A stretch of DNA of 64,000 nt from positions 124,001 through 188,000 of the forward strand of contig QNGA01000008.1 in the NCBI GenBank assembly GCA_003298465.1, read 5' to 3'. This stretch comes from a halophilic archaeon (GTDB taxonomy: Archaea; Halobacteriota; Halobacteria; Halobacteriales; Haladaptataceae). This document shows, piece after piece, positions 18,520 through 26,716 of this stretch (position 1 is the stretch's first letter; every line of letters starts with the position of its first letter). The translations under genes were made by a program, and so were the position numbers. Below the pieces are notes generated by a model. It was given only the letters and a program-made list of their open reading frames with translations, made no database searches and had not been told where the DNA came from.

Positions 18520-19516
18520 CGTCGGATCGCTGGCCACCAAGCCGCTGTTCGGATTGCCGCTCGCGGAACTCTGGTTCGGCCTGCTGTTTTTCATCTTCGG
18601 CATGTTCCTCTTTCTCGACGGCTTCGACTTCGGCGTGGGCGTCTTGTTCGCAACCCGTGACAACGACCACGAAAGAGAGCAGCTCCTGGCGGCTGTTGAG
18701 CCGTTCTGGGACGGCAACGAGGTCTGGCTCGTCGTCTTCGGTGGAGTACTATTCGCGGCCTTCCCGTCGGTGTATGCGAATCTTTTCAGCCGGTATTATC
18801 TGCTGATGTTTGCGATTCTCGCCGCACTTGGACTGCGAGGGCTCGCTCCCGAAATGTATGAGGAACGTGAGGATGACCAGTGGCGTCAGCTCTGGGGCTA
18901 TTCCTTTATTGTCGGCAGTACCGTAACGCCGTTTCTCTTGGGGCTGTTCGTGATGAACTGGCTTGTCGGAGCATCTGGCCTCATTACTCCTGTGAGCATC
19001 CTCGGCGGTGTCGCAGTCCTCGCCCTAACGGTCGTCGACGGCGCAGCATTCCTCGGCCTGAAAACGCGGGGTACCCTCCGTGACGACGCGAGGAGATACG
19101 GTGTTCAGGCGGCCGTGAGCTATCTCGGCGTAACCGGTCTCACAGTCGGAACTGTGTACGTGACAGAACCAAGTCTGCGTGTCTCGTTCCAATCACCCAT
19201 CGTCGTCGCGCTCGTCATCCTAACTGTCACCGTGACTGGGATCTATATTCTCGCACTTCAGAGGCGCCGATATTACACCGCGTTCACGGCTACGGCCGCG
19301 CTCGTTTTCGGACTCGTCGGCCTGGTCTCAATCCTTATGTTCCCCTTCGTTGACCGTACCGCAGGACTCACGATCCACGAGACAATCATATCCACACTTC
19401 CGCTTAACCTCATGTCGATCATGGCGAGCGTATTGATTCCGATCGTCCTCGGGTACTTTGTGGTACTCTATTCGGCATTCAGCGGCCCGATTGAGGCCGA
19501 GGAAACCTACGAATGA
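18512..19516 (+). CDS. cydB: Cytochrome bd-type quinol oxidase subunit II
   Basis: The 334-residue product starts at GTG 18512 inside the end of cydA. It shows the CydB opening LPLAELWFGLLFFIFGMFLFLDGFDFGVG, then DGNEVWLVVFGGVLFAAFP, and about eight helices. It pairs with subunit I to form the oxidase. Length and gene order are normal. A small membrane protein follows and may belong to the complex. Confidence 0.93.
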   Translation: MTNVGSLATKPLFGLPLAELWFGLLFFIFGMFLFLDGFDFGVGVLFATRDNDHEREQLLAAVEPFWDGNEVWLVVFGGVLFAAFPSVYANLFSRYYLLMFAILAALGLRGLAPEMYEEREDDQWRQLWGYSFIVGSTVTPFLLGLFVMNWLVGASGLITPVSILGGVAVLALTVVDGAAFLGLKTRGTLRDDARRYGVQAAVSYLGVTGLTVGTVYVTEPSLRVSFQSPIVVALVILTVTVTGIYILALQRRRYYTAFTATAALVFGLVGLVSILMFPFVDRTAGLTIHETIISTLPLNLMSIMASVLIPIVLGYFVVLYSAFSGPIEAEETYE

Positions 19517-19612
19517 GAGGAAAGGATAATCCACGGACTGCCGTCATGTGGAACGGAGAGCTGTTGTGATGGTGTGGTTCCGAACAGCCGGCGTTATGCT
19601 CGTGAGACAGGT

Positions 19613-19846
19613 ATGCTGACTCCAACACCTTCTGATATCGAACCACGCTTGCTATCACGCATCGTCGTGACGTGGGTCGAACTAACGCTTGTCAGCCTCG
19701 GAGGAGGTGCCATCGGAACATCCGTCGGTGGGCCGCCAGGACTAATCATTTACTTCGTAACAACACTCGTTTCGGTCGGGATCCTCTTCTATAACGTAAA
19801 TGAGCTCATTCAACAGTGGATCGCGTATGAAACAAGCCGCACCTAA
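19613..19846 (+). CDS. Small two-helix membrane protein downstream of cydAB
   Basis: From ATG 19613 (MLTPTPSDIEPRLLSRIV) the 77-residue product has two hydrophobic segments, WVELTLVSLGGGAIGTSVGG and LIIYFVTTLVSVGILFYNV, and a polar tail. An in-frame GTG at 19574 would add 13 unlikely residues. It lies 96 bases after cydB on the same strand, so it may be a haloarchaeal counterpart of small oxidase subunits such as CydX or CydS. That is inference from position. Confidence 0.65.
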   Translation: MLTPTPSDIEPRLLSRIVVTWVELTLVSLGGGAIGTSVGGPPGLIIYFVTTLVSVGILFYNVNELIQQWIAYETSRT

Positions 19847-20030
19847 TGCTCCGCGAACGAGTGTCTGAACATGCTTCGCCAGTGGCCGTCCCGATTGTAC
19901 TCACAGAGGAGTACCTTGATTACGGTGGGGATGCGACGGCACTGACAATCGGTGTGTTTCCAAGAGGTAGTACCAGAGTGATCAAGTGCGAGAGCCAGTC
20001 GCCTGCCCATTCGGTATTGGGCTTCCGCAG

Positions 20031-20046
20031 GTGGAAAGATTTAATC
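20031..20046 (+). promoter_or_regulatory. Probable BRE/TATA promoter of the tRNA-Glu gene
   Basis: GTGGAAAGATTTAATC places a purine-rich BRE-like GGAAAG and a TATA-like TTTAAT about 25-30 bases upstream of the mature tRNA start, the expected archaeal spacing. Confidence 0.45.
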
Positions 20047-20069
20047 GGATTCGCCAGCAAGTTAGCCAT

Positions 20070-20144
20070 GTTCCGTTGGTGTAGCTCGGCCAATCATCTC
20101 GGCATCTCACGCCGAGGACCGAGGTTCAAATCCTTGACGGAGCA
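20070..20144 (+). tRNA. tRNA-Glu, anticodon CTC
   Basis: A cloverleaf folds from 20070 to 20144. The acceptor stem GTTCCGT pairs with ACGGAGC (one G-U) and the discriminator is A. A weak D stem GTG/CAT with the loop GCTCGGCCAATC is typical of haloarchaeal tRNA-Glu. The anticodon stem is TCGGC/GCCGA around loop ATCTCAC (anticodon CTC), and the T arm is CGAGG-TTCAAAT-CCTTG. No CCA is encoded. The wobble pairs at acceptor position 2 and in the T stem make it slightly weaker than chromosomal copies I would expect. It is probably functional but could be a decaying extra copy. Confidence 0.82.
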
Positions 20145-20330
20145 TCCACGTTCTATCTATAATCGCCTCCGATCAGACAGACCACGAACACGATGCCAGT
20201 GTCTCCGAATAGCCAGTTGTCATTTACAACCTGGGACATGTCTCAGGCGATACCCCAGAAGGGTACTCCGGTGGTCGTACTATCTTCGGCATATCCCTTG
20301 TCGGTCTCCCCACCTCACATCACCAGACAC

Positions 20331-20756
20331 ATGAGCAAGGCCAGTAATCAGCTTACTCGCTGGAAATCCAGATTAGAACAAAGTACCGTCACGGAACTCG
20401 CTGCTATCACTAGCCCAACCACGGTCATCCTTGTATTGGGGGTTGTATTGTTCTCATTCCCACTGATACTGCTCGGTTGGCTCTCGTGTGGTCTGCTCGG
20501 ACTCCTTGCTGCAGTGGCCTCGGGTCGAATGTCGAACATTAACTACAGCCTCGTTGACTGGCCTCGCCCTGCGACAATAGGCGACGTAGCGATCAATGGA
20601 ATCGCCTACAATAGTGTGCTAGTACTTGGAATCGGTCTCGCTCAGGTAGTATGGGTTGTCTCGGATAGTATACTGTTCAGCGTTGGAATCGGGGCGATAC
20701 TGCCGTCTTGGTTTCTCAAACATATTCACCTCCTCGTATTTTTGGGGGAGGAGTGA
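20331..20756 (+). CDS. Hypothetical membrane protein
   Basis: With ATG 20331 (MSKASNQLTRWKSRL) the product has 141 residues and three or four hydrophobic segments (VILVLGVVLFSFPLILLGWL, CGLLGLLAAVAS, VLVLGIGLAQVVWVV, a last LPSWFL helix). The frame is open further up to 20193, but that part is composition-poor and near the tRNA gene. I do not recognise the family. It is flanked by the tRNA and a CDF exporter gene. Confidence 0.55.
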   Translation: MSKASNQLTRWKSRLEQSTVTELAAITSPTTVILVLGVVLFSFPLILLGWLSCGLLGLLAAVASGRMSNINYSLVDWPRPATIGDVAINGIAYNSVLVLGIGLAQVVWVVSDSILFSVGIGAILPSWFLKHIHLLVFLGEE

Positions 20757-20947
20757 CGCTCTCTAACAGTCACCGTTATCGAGAGATACGCGCCGCCGAA
20801 CTGCCTGGCGTTGGACGCTTTGAGTAAGGGGCACTATATCCCTCAGCGGCACGCCCGGACCTGCCATTGTAATTCGAGGAGTAAACCACACTCATCGGCG
20901 GGCACACTTAACAATGCCCAAGGACTATACCATAGTAACGACTGGCG

Positions 20948-21853
20948 ATGACTGGCGACGATCATACGCACGGCAGTGGTGAGAGAAGTGTTCGGACACT
21001 CGGTCTCGTCGCCGGAATCAACATCGTTGGATTCATCATCGAACTCATTGGCGGTCTCGCGTTTGGCTCAGTCGCACTCCTCGGCGACGCATTCCACATG
21101 CTGTTCGACGCACTTGCCTACATACTGGCTCTCGGAGCGGCACTCGTCGCCAGTCGTGTCGAACCGACCGGTCAGTGGTCGTACGGACTCCAGCGCATCG
21201 AACCGACTGCAGCCTTCCTGAATGGCGTTCTCCTGGTACCGATGGTCCTATTTCTCGTATACGAATCGTACGAACGGTATCTCTCACCGGTCACCATCAA
21301 CACGGACATGACGATTCTACTTGCAACTGGTGGACTGCTCGTCAATTTCGGTTCGGTGTACGTCCTCCAAGGCGGGGAAATGACCCTCAATGAGCGGGGC
21401 GCATACTACCATCTGATCGGGGATACGGGGGCCTCGATTGCGGTTATCGTCTCGATGCTCGTTATCAAGTTTACCGGTCTCACCATCGTCGATCCGATTA
21501 CCGCTATCTTCATCGCTGTAGTAATCATCTGGTCGGCGGTCAAAGTTCTACGCGAGAGTACAGCAATTTTCTTCCAGAAAAGTCCGGTCTCAATCGAGGA
21601 AGTCAGGGACGTGATTGGAGCGATCGACGGTGTCGACCGGGTCGAGGACGTGCACATCTGGTCGCTTTCAAGCGTCCTGCTGGTAGCGACAGTCCACCTC
21701 GTCGATACAGCTGAGACGGTCAAGCAACGGGATCAAATCAAAGAACAGGTCAACGAGCGCCTGCACGACAAGTTCGATATCGACCACGTGACCGTCGATG
21801 CTGTTAGTAGTGGTCGAGAGTACGCTCGGCAGGTGGCGCACGGCAACGAGTGA
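20948..21853 (+). CDS. CDF-family cation diffusion facilitator (zinc/divalent metal exporter)
   Basis: The 301-residue product starts with a His/Asp-rich DDHTHGSG and has six membrane helices. Two metal-site motifs are visible: HMLFD (HxxxD) in LGDAFHMLFDALAY of helix 2 and HLIGD in YHLIGDTGAS of helix 5. A C-terminal cytosolic ferredoxin-like domain follows (VDRVEDVHIWSLSS...VATVHLV). Such proteins exchange Zn(II) or related metals for protons. It stands alone on this strand. Confidence 0.9.
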   Translation: MTGDDHTHGSGERSVRTLGLVAGINIVGFIIELIGGLAFGSVALLGDAFHMLFDALAYILALGAALVASRVEPTGQWSYGLQRIEPTAAFLNGVLLVPMVLFLVYESYERYLSPVTINTDMTILLATGGLLVNFGSVYVLQGGEMTLNERGAYYHLIGDTGASIAVIVSMLVIKFTGLTIVDPITAIFIAVVIIWSAVKVLRESTAIFFQKSPVSIEEVRDVIGAIDGVDRVEDVHIWSLSSVLLVATVHLVDTAETVKQRDQIKEQVNERLHDKFDIDHVTVDAVSSGREYARQVAHGNE

Positions 21854-21859
21854 TGGTGT

Positions 21860-21928
21860 TCAGAAAACGCGAGCGACAAAGACTATCATGAAGAGTGCAA
21901 GGACGATACCCGAGGACAAGGAGGACAT
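21860..21928 (-). CDS. Possible 22-residue single-helix peptide
   Basis: ATG 21928 to TGA 21860 encodes 22 residues, mostly one membrane helix (SSGIVLALFMIVFVARVF). It is convergent with the CDF gene, 6 bases from its stop. Similar tiny membrane ORFs occur at 26523 and 26630. The small size makes a chance frame possible. Confidence 0.25.
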   Translation of the reverse strand: MSSLSSGIVLALFMIVFVARVF

Positions 21929-22057
21929 AGTATTTGTCTCCCATTACTCACCCTTGAGAATATCCTGCCTATTTCTTTTGGAAGACGCCGCTGAGAGTTT
22001 TGAGTAACCCAGTAAAAACACCACTCGACGAAGACGCTGCTGGTTGAGGGTGAGAGT

Positions 22058-22575
22058 CTATCGCTTCCAGGTAACCTTCGGACCGACGAGCGTTCGCTTC
22101 ATCTCCATAGTACGCTTACCGATATCAATAAGCTGGACAGAGATCTTTGAGAAGCGATTGGACTTACACTTATACGTGATCGAGAAGTTCTTGTTGCTGA
22201 AGTCTGCGAGATCATTGTTCTTCCCGAATTGGGCGGCGGCAGCCTCTATTTTATCTTCGTTGGTTTCTTCCCACCAGTGACGAAGGCAGACTGCGAACCG
22301 GTGTAAGCGTTTTTACTCTTTTTGAGCGTTCCCATCTGGTCGAGAGCGGACCAGCAGCTGAGGTCCTCAAAGCTAGCGAACACCTGCGACCCTCTCGGGT
22401 TGGAAGCTGTCGCCTTAGTACTCGTAGTTCTGTCACTGCCACCCTTGGTCGTGGTCGTCTGAGAGGAGGTGCTGGAGGGCGTATCCGTCGGATTGTTACT
22501 GCTTATCGCGAAACATCCTGCAAGACCAGTTGCACCGACGGTGGCGAGAAACGTGCGTCGAGTCTGTCTAATCAT
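22058..22575 (-). pseudogene. Tat lipoprotein, frameshifted
   Basis: The start encodes RRTFLATVGATGLAGC, a Tat signal with lipobox, then a Ser/Thr-rich linker and a domain starting FEDLSCWSALDQMGTL. The first frame stops at 22246. From about 22268 the protein clearly continues in another frame (EETNEDKIEAAAAQFG, then FSITYKCKSNRFSKISVQLID and MEMKRTLVGPKVTW) to TAG at 22058. Joined, this gives about 170 residues of a surface lipoprotein domain. It is a recent frameshift or a sequencing error. Confidence 0.7.
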
Positions 22576-22872
22576 CGCTATTTCCTCAAAAGAGCCATGA
22601 ATATTTTCTTATAAGGTTTCTAAAGAAAACTTTGGAGTCTACAAAGAGTCATGATTTGATCCCATTTGTTGATGTTTTACTATATTCCCAGACCTTCTGC
22701 TCATACGTTCAATACCTTTAATGATTTTTAGCTACTTCAAAATAAACTATCACTAACAGTGTTAGATAAGGTATGTTTAACAACCACGGCTATTACAACA
22801 CTACTAATGTAACAAGATGTCGAAGTCAGTTAATAAGACAGTGGGATATATCGGCCTCTGTTATTAAAACTG

Positions 22873-22905
22873 GCGCTATTGGTGAGTGAGCGCTATTGGT
22901 GAGTG
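22873..22905. repeat. Tandem 16-bp direct repeat
   Basis: GCGCTATTGGTGAGTG occurs twice with a single A between the copies. It lies in the 480-base gene-free, AT-rich region between the broken lipoprotein and the CtaA gene (22576-23057). In that region I see no coding sequence. Confidence 0.6.
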
Positions 22906-23057
22906 TATCTTAACATAAGTAATTGGATCTTTGGGTGCCTTCCTCCCTTCCTCACTCGCTCACTGCTGACGCAGTTCGCTTCTTAACCGAAGGGCCTTAG
23001 AGCCTAAATTTAAGAAAAGATCTTAGCCAAAGGATCACGGGTCTGCTTTGGAGATCT

Positions 23058-23582
23058 TTAGCCCTTGTTCGTAGAAATCCAACTGGTAAGGAATGTCGTC
23101 TGAAGACAGAGGAGAAGAAGTATTGCTATACCAAGATGTGTCGTTACAATGATCGGTTTGAGGCTTTGTGTTACCGTTAGACGACCGAGCAGGACCTGCA
23201 ACGGGAGAAGAAGTAGCGCCATTGTCCCTGACCACTTGACAACCGAATTATTACGATAGACACCCCAGGCTCCAACCGCAGTACCCAGAATAAGGAAGCC
23301 GGTTATCATTGCGAGTCCTCGATGGGCCCACTCAGCGAAGATCTGTAGCGCTGAATACGGTGAGTTAGCAACGACGTTAGATTGGAGGAATGGAATCCAC
23401 GTCCCATAGCAGGTCGGCCAGTCTGGACAGGCTAACCCAGCTCCAATAGCACTAGTGTATGCACCAATGAGCATCACAATGTAGGTCACCACGAGTGTGA
23501 TACCTGACAAGTGCTCATAGGTGAACGGGAGTCCATCGAAACCATACTGAATCTTTTCAGCAAGCATTGATGACCGAGTCAT
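23058..23582 (-). CDS. ctaA: CtaA/COX15-type heme A synthase-like protein, half-size
   Basis: The 174-residue product has four membrane helices, half of the eight in standard CtaA. It contains GAYTSAIGAGLACPDWPTCYG, the extracellular Cys pair region of CtaA, plus heme-ligand-type histidines in FAEWAHRGLAM and TTHLGIAILLL. CtaA turns heme O into heme A for aa3/ba3 oxidases. Archaeal half-length versions probably act as dimers. The start could also be the downstream M6 (MLAEKIQYG). It points to a heme-copper oxidase elsewhere in the genome. Confidence 0.8.
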   Translation of the reverse strand: MTRSSMLAEKIQYGFDGLPFTYEHLSGITLVVTYIVMLIGAYTSAIGAGLACPDWPTCYGTWIPFLQSNVVANSPYSALQIFAEWAHRGLAMITGFLILGTAVGAWGVYRNNSVVKWSGTMALLLLPLQVLLGRLTVTQSLKPIIVTTHLGIAILLLLCLQTTFLTSWISTNKG

Positions 23583-23761
23583 GACGTAAACATCCTAGTT
23601 AGCTCTCCGCTTTACTTTCCTTGCTATTATTGCACGGTACTCAAAATAGGACGGCAATTTCCCATAGAATGGGAATCTCCCGAGTCTTCAATGGTACGCT
23701 GTTCTCACTCTGTTAGAGAAAGACTCAAACTGGATGAATAGAGACTGCCAATGAATAATAT

Positions 23762-24481
23762 ATGATATACACAGCACAAAACCCTGACGACAAGCGGACT
23801 GAGAAACAACAAGCAAGCGCCAAGTTCCAACCAGTGATGTCGTGTCCTAATGTAGTGGGCAAATTGTTCTCGATAACGAGCAGAGTGAGAGGATTTGTGA
23901 CGATTGTGGTTTGGTTCTCAGCGAGGAAACACTTGATCGGGGTCCCGAATGGCATGCATTCGATGCCAAAGAACGAGACGAAAAAAGCCGTGTTGGCGCT
24001 CTGGTGACGCAGCTCATGCATGATAAAGGACTCAGTACAACCATCGGATGGCGGGATGCAGATGCGTCTGGACAAGCAGTCTCGGCACGGAAACAAGCTC
24101 AGTTGCAACGTCTCCGGACATGGGACGAGTGGTTCCGAGTGAGAGATGCAAACGAGCGGAATCTCAGGCAAGCTGTTAGCGAAACCATCCGGATGGCATC
24201 TGCATTCGGGGTTCCAGGCACTGTCCGTGAATCTGTAGGTGTCCTTTATCGCCATGCTGTGGAGGAAGAGTTACTTCCTGGCAGTTCCATTGAGGGAATA
24301 GCGACAGTGTCACTGTCCGCAGCGACCCGACAACATAGCACGCCACGTCCATTGAGTAAGTTTGCAGATGTCAGTCGGTCAAACGTGTTCGCGACTCCAA
24401 ACAAAGGGAGAAATTCATCTCCTGGAGCGAGGACTCTATGAAATTACCGACAAAGGAAAGGAACGGGTTGAGGGCAACTGA
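23762..24481 (+). pseudogene. Transcription factor TFB, broken and joined to a wHTH fragment
   Basis: MSCP is followed after a one-base loss near 23854 by ECSGQ-like sequence (CSGQIVLDNEQSERICDDCGLVLSEE), the TFB zinc ribbon. Then come the B-finger/linker (DRGPEWHAFDAKERDEKSRVGA, MHDKGLSTTIGWRD) and part of the first cyclin repeat (RNLRQAVSETIRMASAFG, SIEGIATVSLSAATRQ). At about 24395 TFB sequence ends. In another frame comes GEIHLLERGLYEITDKGKE, the C-terminal wing of a PadR/HTH-type regulator, to TGA 24481. It is a deletion-fusion pseudogene. Confidence 0.8.
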
Positions 24482-24647
24482 GACATGTAGCGTCGAGAAG
24501 TTTGTTCACCGCAGGCACGTTAAGACATCTACGGTTATTAGCCATGCCCTCAAATATGGTGACCAGTGATGTTTAACCGGATTAGATTTGCCCCTACAGC
24601 ACTCATTTGAACGATAATTAACAGTGGATTTCAGTAAGTAAAAGACA

Positions 24648-25025
24648 ATGGTGGATCCTTCAGCGCCGTCAGATGATACCCCTTCCCTACAAGTGATTCT
24701 TGACGCGCTGGACGATGCTGAATGCCGGACTATACTTCGGAAAACAACAGAACCCATGACCGCAAATGAGCTCAACGACATCTGTGACATCTCTCAGACG
24801 ACGTTGTATCGAAAGCTAGACCTACTGAGTACGGCTTCACTAGTCCGTGAAGAGATTGAAATCAATCCAAATGGAAGTCGGATCACGAAATATCAACGAG
24901 ACTTTGATGATGTGACAATACACATGAGTGAAGAAGGTGATTTCTCCGTCAAAATAGAACGTCCCCAACGGGAAGCAGACGAACGGCTTGCTGACATTTG
25001 GTCGAAGATGGGGGATGAAATATGA
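24648..25025 (+). CDS. Winged-helix transcription regulator (ArsR-like)
   Basis: The 125-residue product has a winged helix at residues 12-75 (VILDALDDAECRTILRKT, then MTANELNDICDISQTTLYRKLDLL as recognition helix) and a charged C-terminal region. Its stop overlaps the start of the next gene by 4 bases (ATGA). This HTH plus 3-TM pair is common in haloarchaea. The signal it senses is unknown. Confidence 0.85.
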   Translation: MVDPSAPSDDTPSLQVILDALDDAECRTILRKTTEPMTANELNDICDISQTTLYRKLDLLSTASLVREEIEINPNGSRITKYQRDFDDVTIHMSEEGDFSVKIERPQREADERLADIWSKMGDEI

Positions 25026-25300
25026 CAAGTGTAATGACAGCCATCGCCGTCGTGAAGACGGCAATCCTGTTATTGGGCGGTGGCATCACCTATATTGCCT
25101 TTAAGGCATACCGACGGACAAATGATCCATCGCTCCAAATGCTTGGACTAGGGTTCAGTGTTATTACTCTAGGAGCATTCCTCACCGGTGCCGCCAACCA
25201 ATTCTTTTCGCTATCCCTTGAATTCGGTGTCCTCATCAATAGTGTATTCGTCGCAGTCGGCCTTGCTATCATAATGTATTCTCTCTACGTCCAGCAATAA
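25022..25300 (+). CDS. Three-helix membrane protein, DUF7521-like
   Basis: The 92-residue product has three hydrophobic segments (TAIAVVKTAILLLGGGITYIAF, MLGLGFSVITLGAFLTG, FGVLINSVFVAVGLAIIMYSLYV). A conserved loop, RRTNDPSLQMLGLGF, follows helix 1. It is translationally coupled to the HTH gene. Haloarchaeal genomes often pair such HTH genes with this family, possibly as a membrane sensor and regulator. Confidence 0.75.
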   Translation: MTSVMTAIAVVKTAILLLGGGITYIAFKAYRRTNDPSLQMLGLGFSVITLGAFLTGAANQFFSLSLEFGVLINSVFVAVGLAIIMYSLYVQQ

Positions 25301-25511
25301 CTCCGACACCTAATCTATATTAATTTATCTTTGATATAATAATACTGTTCTCTACGAGTGTACTATCAGAATTCTCCACGGAAGACGTATGCAAGGTTAC
25401 TATCGGTATTTGGTCCCCAGACACGTATTTCATCCCTGCTAGGATTTGGCCTCAAAACACCCATCCCTGACGTGGACAATATTTATATTCTAAGATTGGG
25501 CGATATAAACA

Positions 25512-26048
25512 TCAGGATTCGAACTCATTATACTTCACGGCCCCTTGCTTGAGGATGCGTCGGCTTGTTGGTACAGAGCCATCAGGAGGCATACTTCCCT
25601 CGGCTGGGCCACCAGGTTCACCAACAACAATCCGAGCTACCATCCCCAATGGTTTATGTGGAGTACAGTAGTAATCGTAGGTTCCCTTTGTCTTGAATGT
25701 ATGCGTAAACGTCTCACCCTCCTCGGTGATAACACCACTATCAAAGGGTTTCGCATCATCCGGAATCCGTGTTTTCTCTGCCAGACTATACCGTTCGTGA
25801 TATGCCGTAGCAGAGTGGTTCCCACTCTTCATTACGAACGTAATTGTTTCTCCAGGCTCAACGAATAAACCAATGGGGTCAAAGAATGACTTCTGATTTC
25901 TTGTAACCATTTGTACTGTATTCGTTGCTTCTGGTGTATTGGTGACGGGCGAGGAATTAGATGAATTCAAGCGAGTGCACCCAGAGAGAGTAGCCATACC
26001 ACCGATTGTACTTGAAGTAAGTAGTTTGAGAGCCGTACGCCGATGCAT
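25512..26048 (-). CDS. Halocyanin/plastocyanin-like blue copper lipoprotein
   Basis: The 178-residue precursor has a Tat-like start (HRRTALKLL), lipobox LSGC at residues 21-24 and a type-1 copper domain. Ligands are His78 (GNHSATAYH), Cys128, His131 and Met136 in YYCTPHKPLGM. The domain is followed by a polar tail. Such proteins carry electrons at the outer face of the membrane between quinol-oxidising complexes and terminal oxidases. It is isolated but lies among other copper and heme genes. Confidence 0.87.
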   Translation of the reverse strand: MHRRTALKLLTSSTIGGMATLSGCTRLNSSNSSPVTNTPEATNTVQMVTRNQKSFFDPIGLFVEPGETITFVMKSGNHSATAYHERYSLAEKTRIPDDAKPFDSGVITEEGETFTHTFKTKGTYDYYCTPHKPLGMVARIVVGEPGGPAEGSMPPDGSVPTSRRILKQGAVKYNEFES

Positions 26049-26094
26049 GATGGTTGTCCTTGTCTCCCCAGTTAAAGCATTTCTCTATTAGATA

Positions 26095-26360
26095 CGCAAA
26101 CACCATTGACATCCTTCCTGGCTCAAGCACGGGAATACCCCGACAGAGTTCAAGATTCGCGTTTCCTCGGCCCACAAGTTTCCTTTTGGAAGAGGCTCTC
26201 ATCGGCACCTGCTCAATTGTGACCGTAGGCGTGAATCTGAACAGATAAAGCCTTGCCGAGGTAGATTGTGGCATCAGTTTCGGCCTTATCTCATCCGAAA
26301 GGGCAGGGCGATCTCCCCTGACTTCCGTCAAAGTTACATCTAGTAACCTCTGCAATGTTT
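26095..26360 (-). mobile_element. Right-end remnant of a TnpB (IS1341-type) element
   Basis: An open minus-strand frame reads TEVRGDRPALSDEIRPK, then RFTPTVTIEQVPMRASSKRK, GRGNANLELCRGIPVLEPGRM. The plus strand at 26105 has CATTGACATCCTTCCTGG. This resembles the tail of a haloarchaeal TnpB subtype with its right-end sequence (TTGACATCCTCC). The assignment is from memory of such ends. It is truncated, with no transposase core. Confidence 0.5.
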
Positions 26361-26522
26361 TGTTCTTGCTATACCCTTGAGTAGACCCAGCGATAATTCA
26401 CTCACAGATTTGAGAATACGTTCACCGCTGATGGGGAGAGACGTAAGGAAACTGGCGTAGATTTTCACTCAGTGGAAATCCAGCAGATCTTTTTATCTCA
26501 AGCGGGGAAGAGCTAGCAACTG

Positions 26523-26633
26523 ATGGCCAAATTAATACCTAGAATAATCATTGGCGGATTTGTCCTCTTACTGGGAATCATGATCGCTGGTGAAAAGAAT
26601 AAGTGTTCGTCTCAAATACAAGCTAAACCATGA
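26523..26633 (+). CDS. Possible 36-residue single-helix membrane peptide
   Basis: ATG 26523 encodes MAKLIPRIIIGG followed by a hydrophobic helix (FVLLLGIMIAG) and a polar tail with one Cys. It ends in TGA 26631-26633 inside the next start (ATGA). An AT-rich promoter-like stretch precedes it. It and the next ORF form a coupled pair of tiny membrane proteins. Confidence 0.45.
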   Translation: MAKLIPRIIIGGFVLLLGIMIAGEKNKCSSQIQAKP

Positions 26634-26716
26634 AGAGTAAAGAAATATTCCTCGTTATTCTCTTGGGTATCGTTGCGCTGCTATTCGTGGTCGGATTTGT
26701 TGTCAGAGTCATGTAG
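26630..26716 (+). CDS. Possible 28-residue single-helix membrane peptide
   Basis: ATG 26630 encodes MKSKE and then one membrane helix (IFLVILLGIVALLFVVGFVVRVM). It overlaps the preceding tiny ORF by 4 bases (ATGA) and the convergent gene by 8 bases. The shape, with a short charged N-terminus and one helix, resembles small oxidase or transporter subunits. Function unknown. Confidence 0.45.
   Translation: MKSKEIFLVILLGIVALLFVVGFVVRVM

Noticed and set aside
19846..20334. 162-codon open frame on the plus strand
   Set aside because: It runs straight through the tRNA-Glu gene and has no recognisable protein features; only the cloverleaf is supported.
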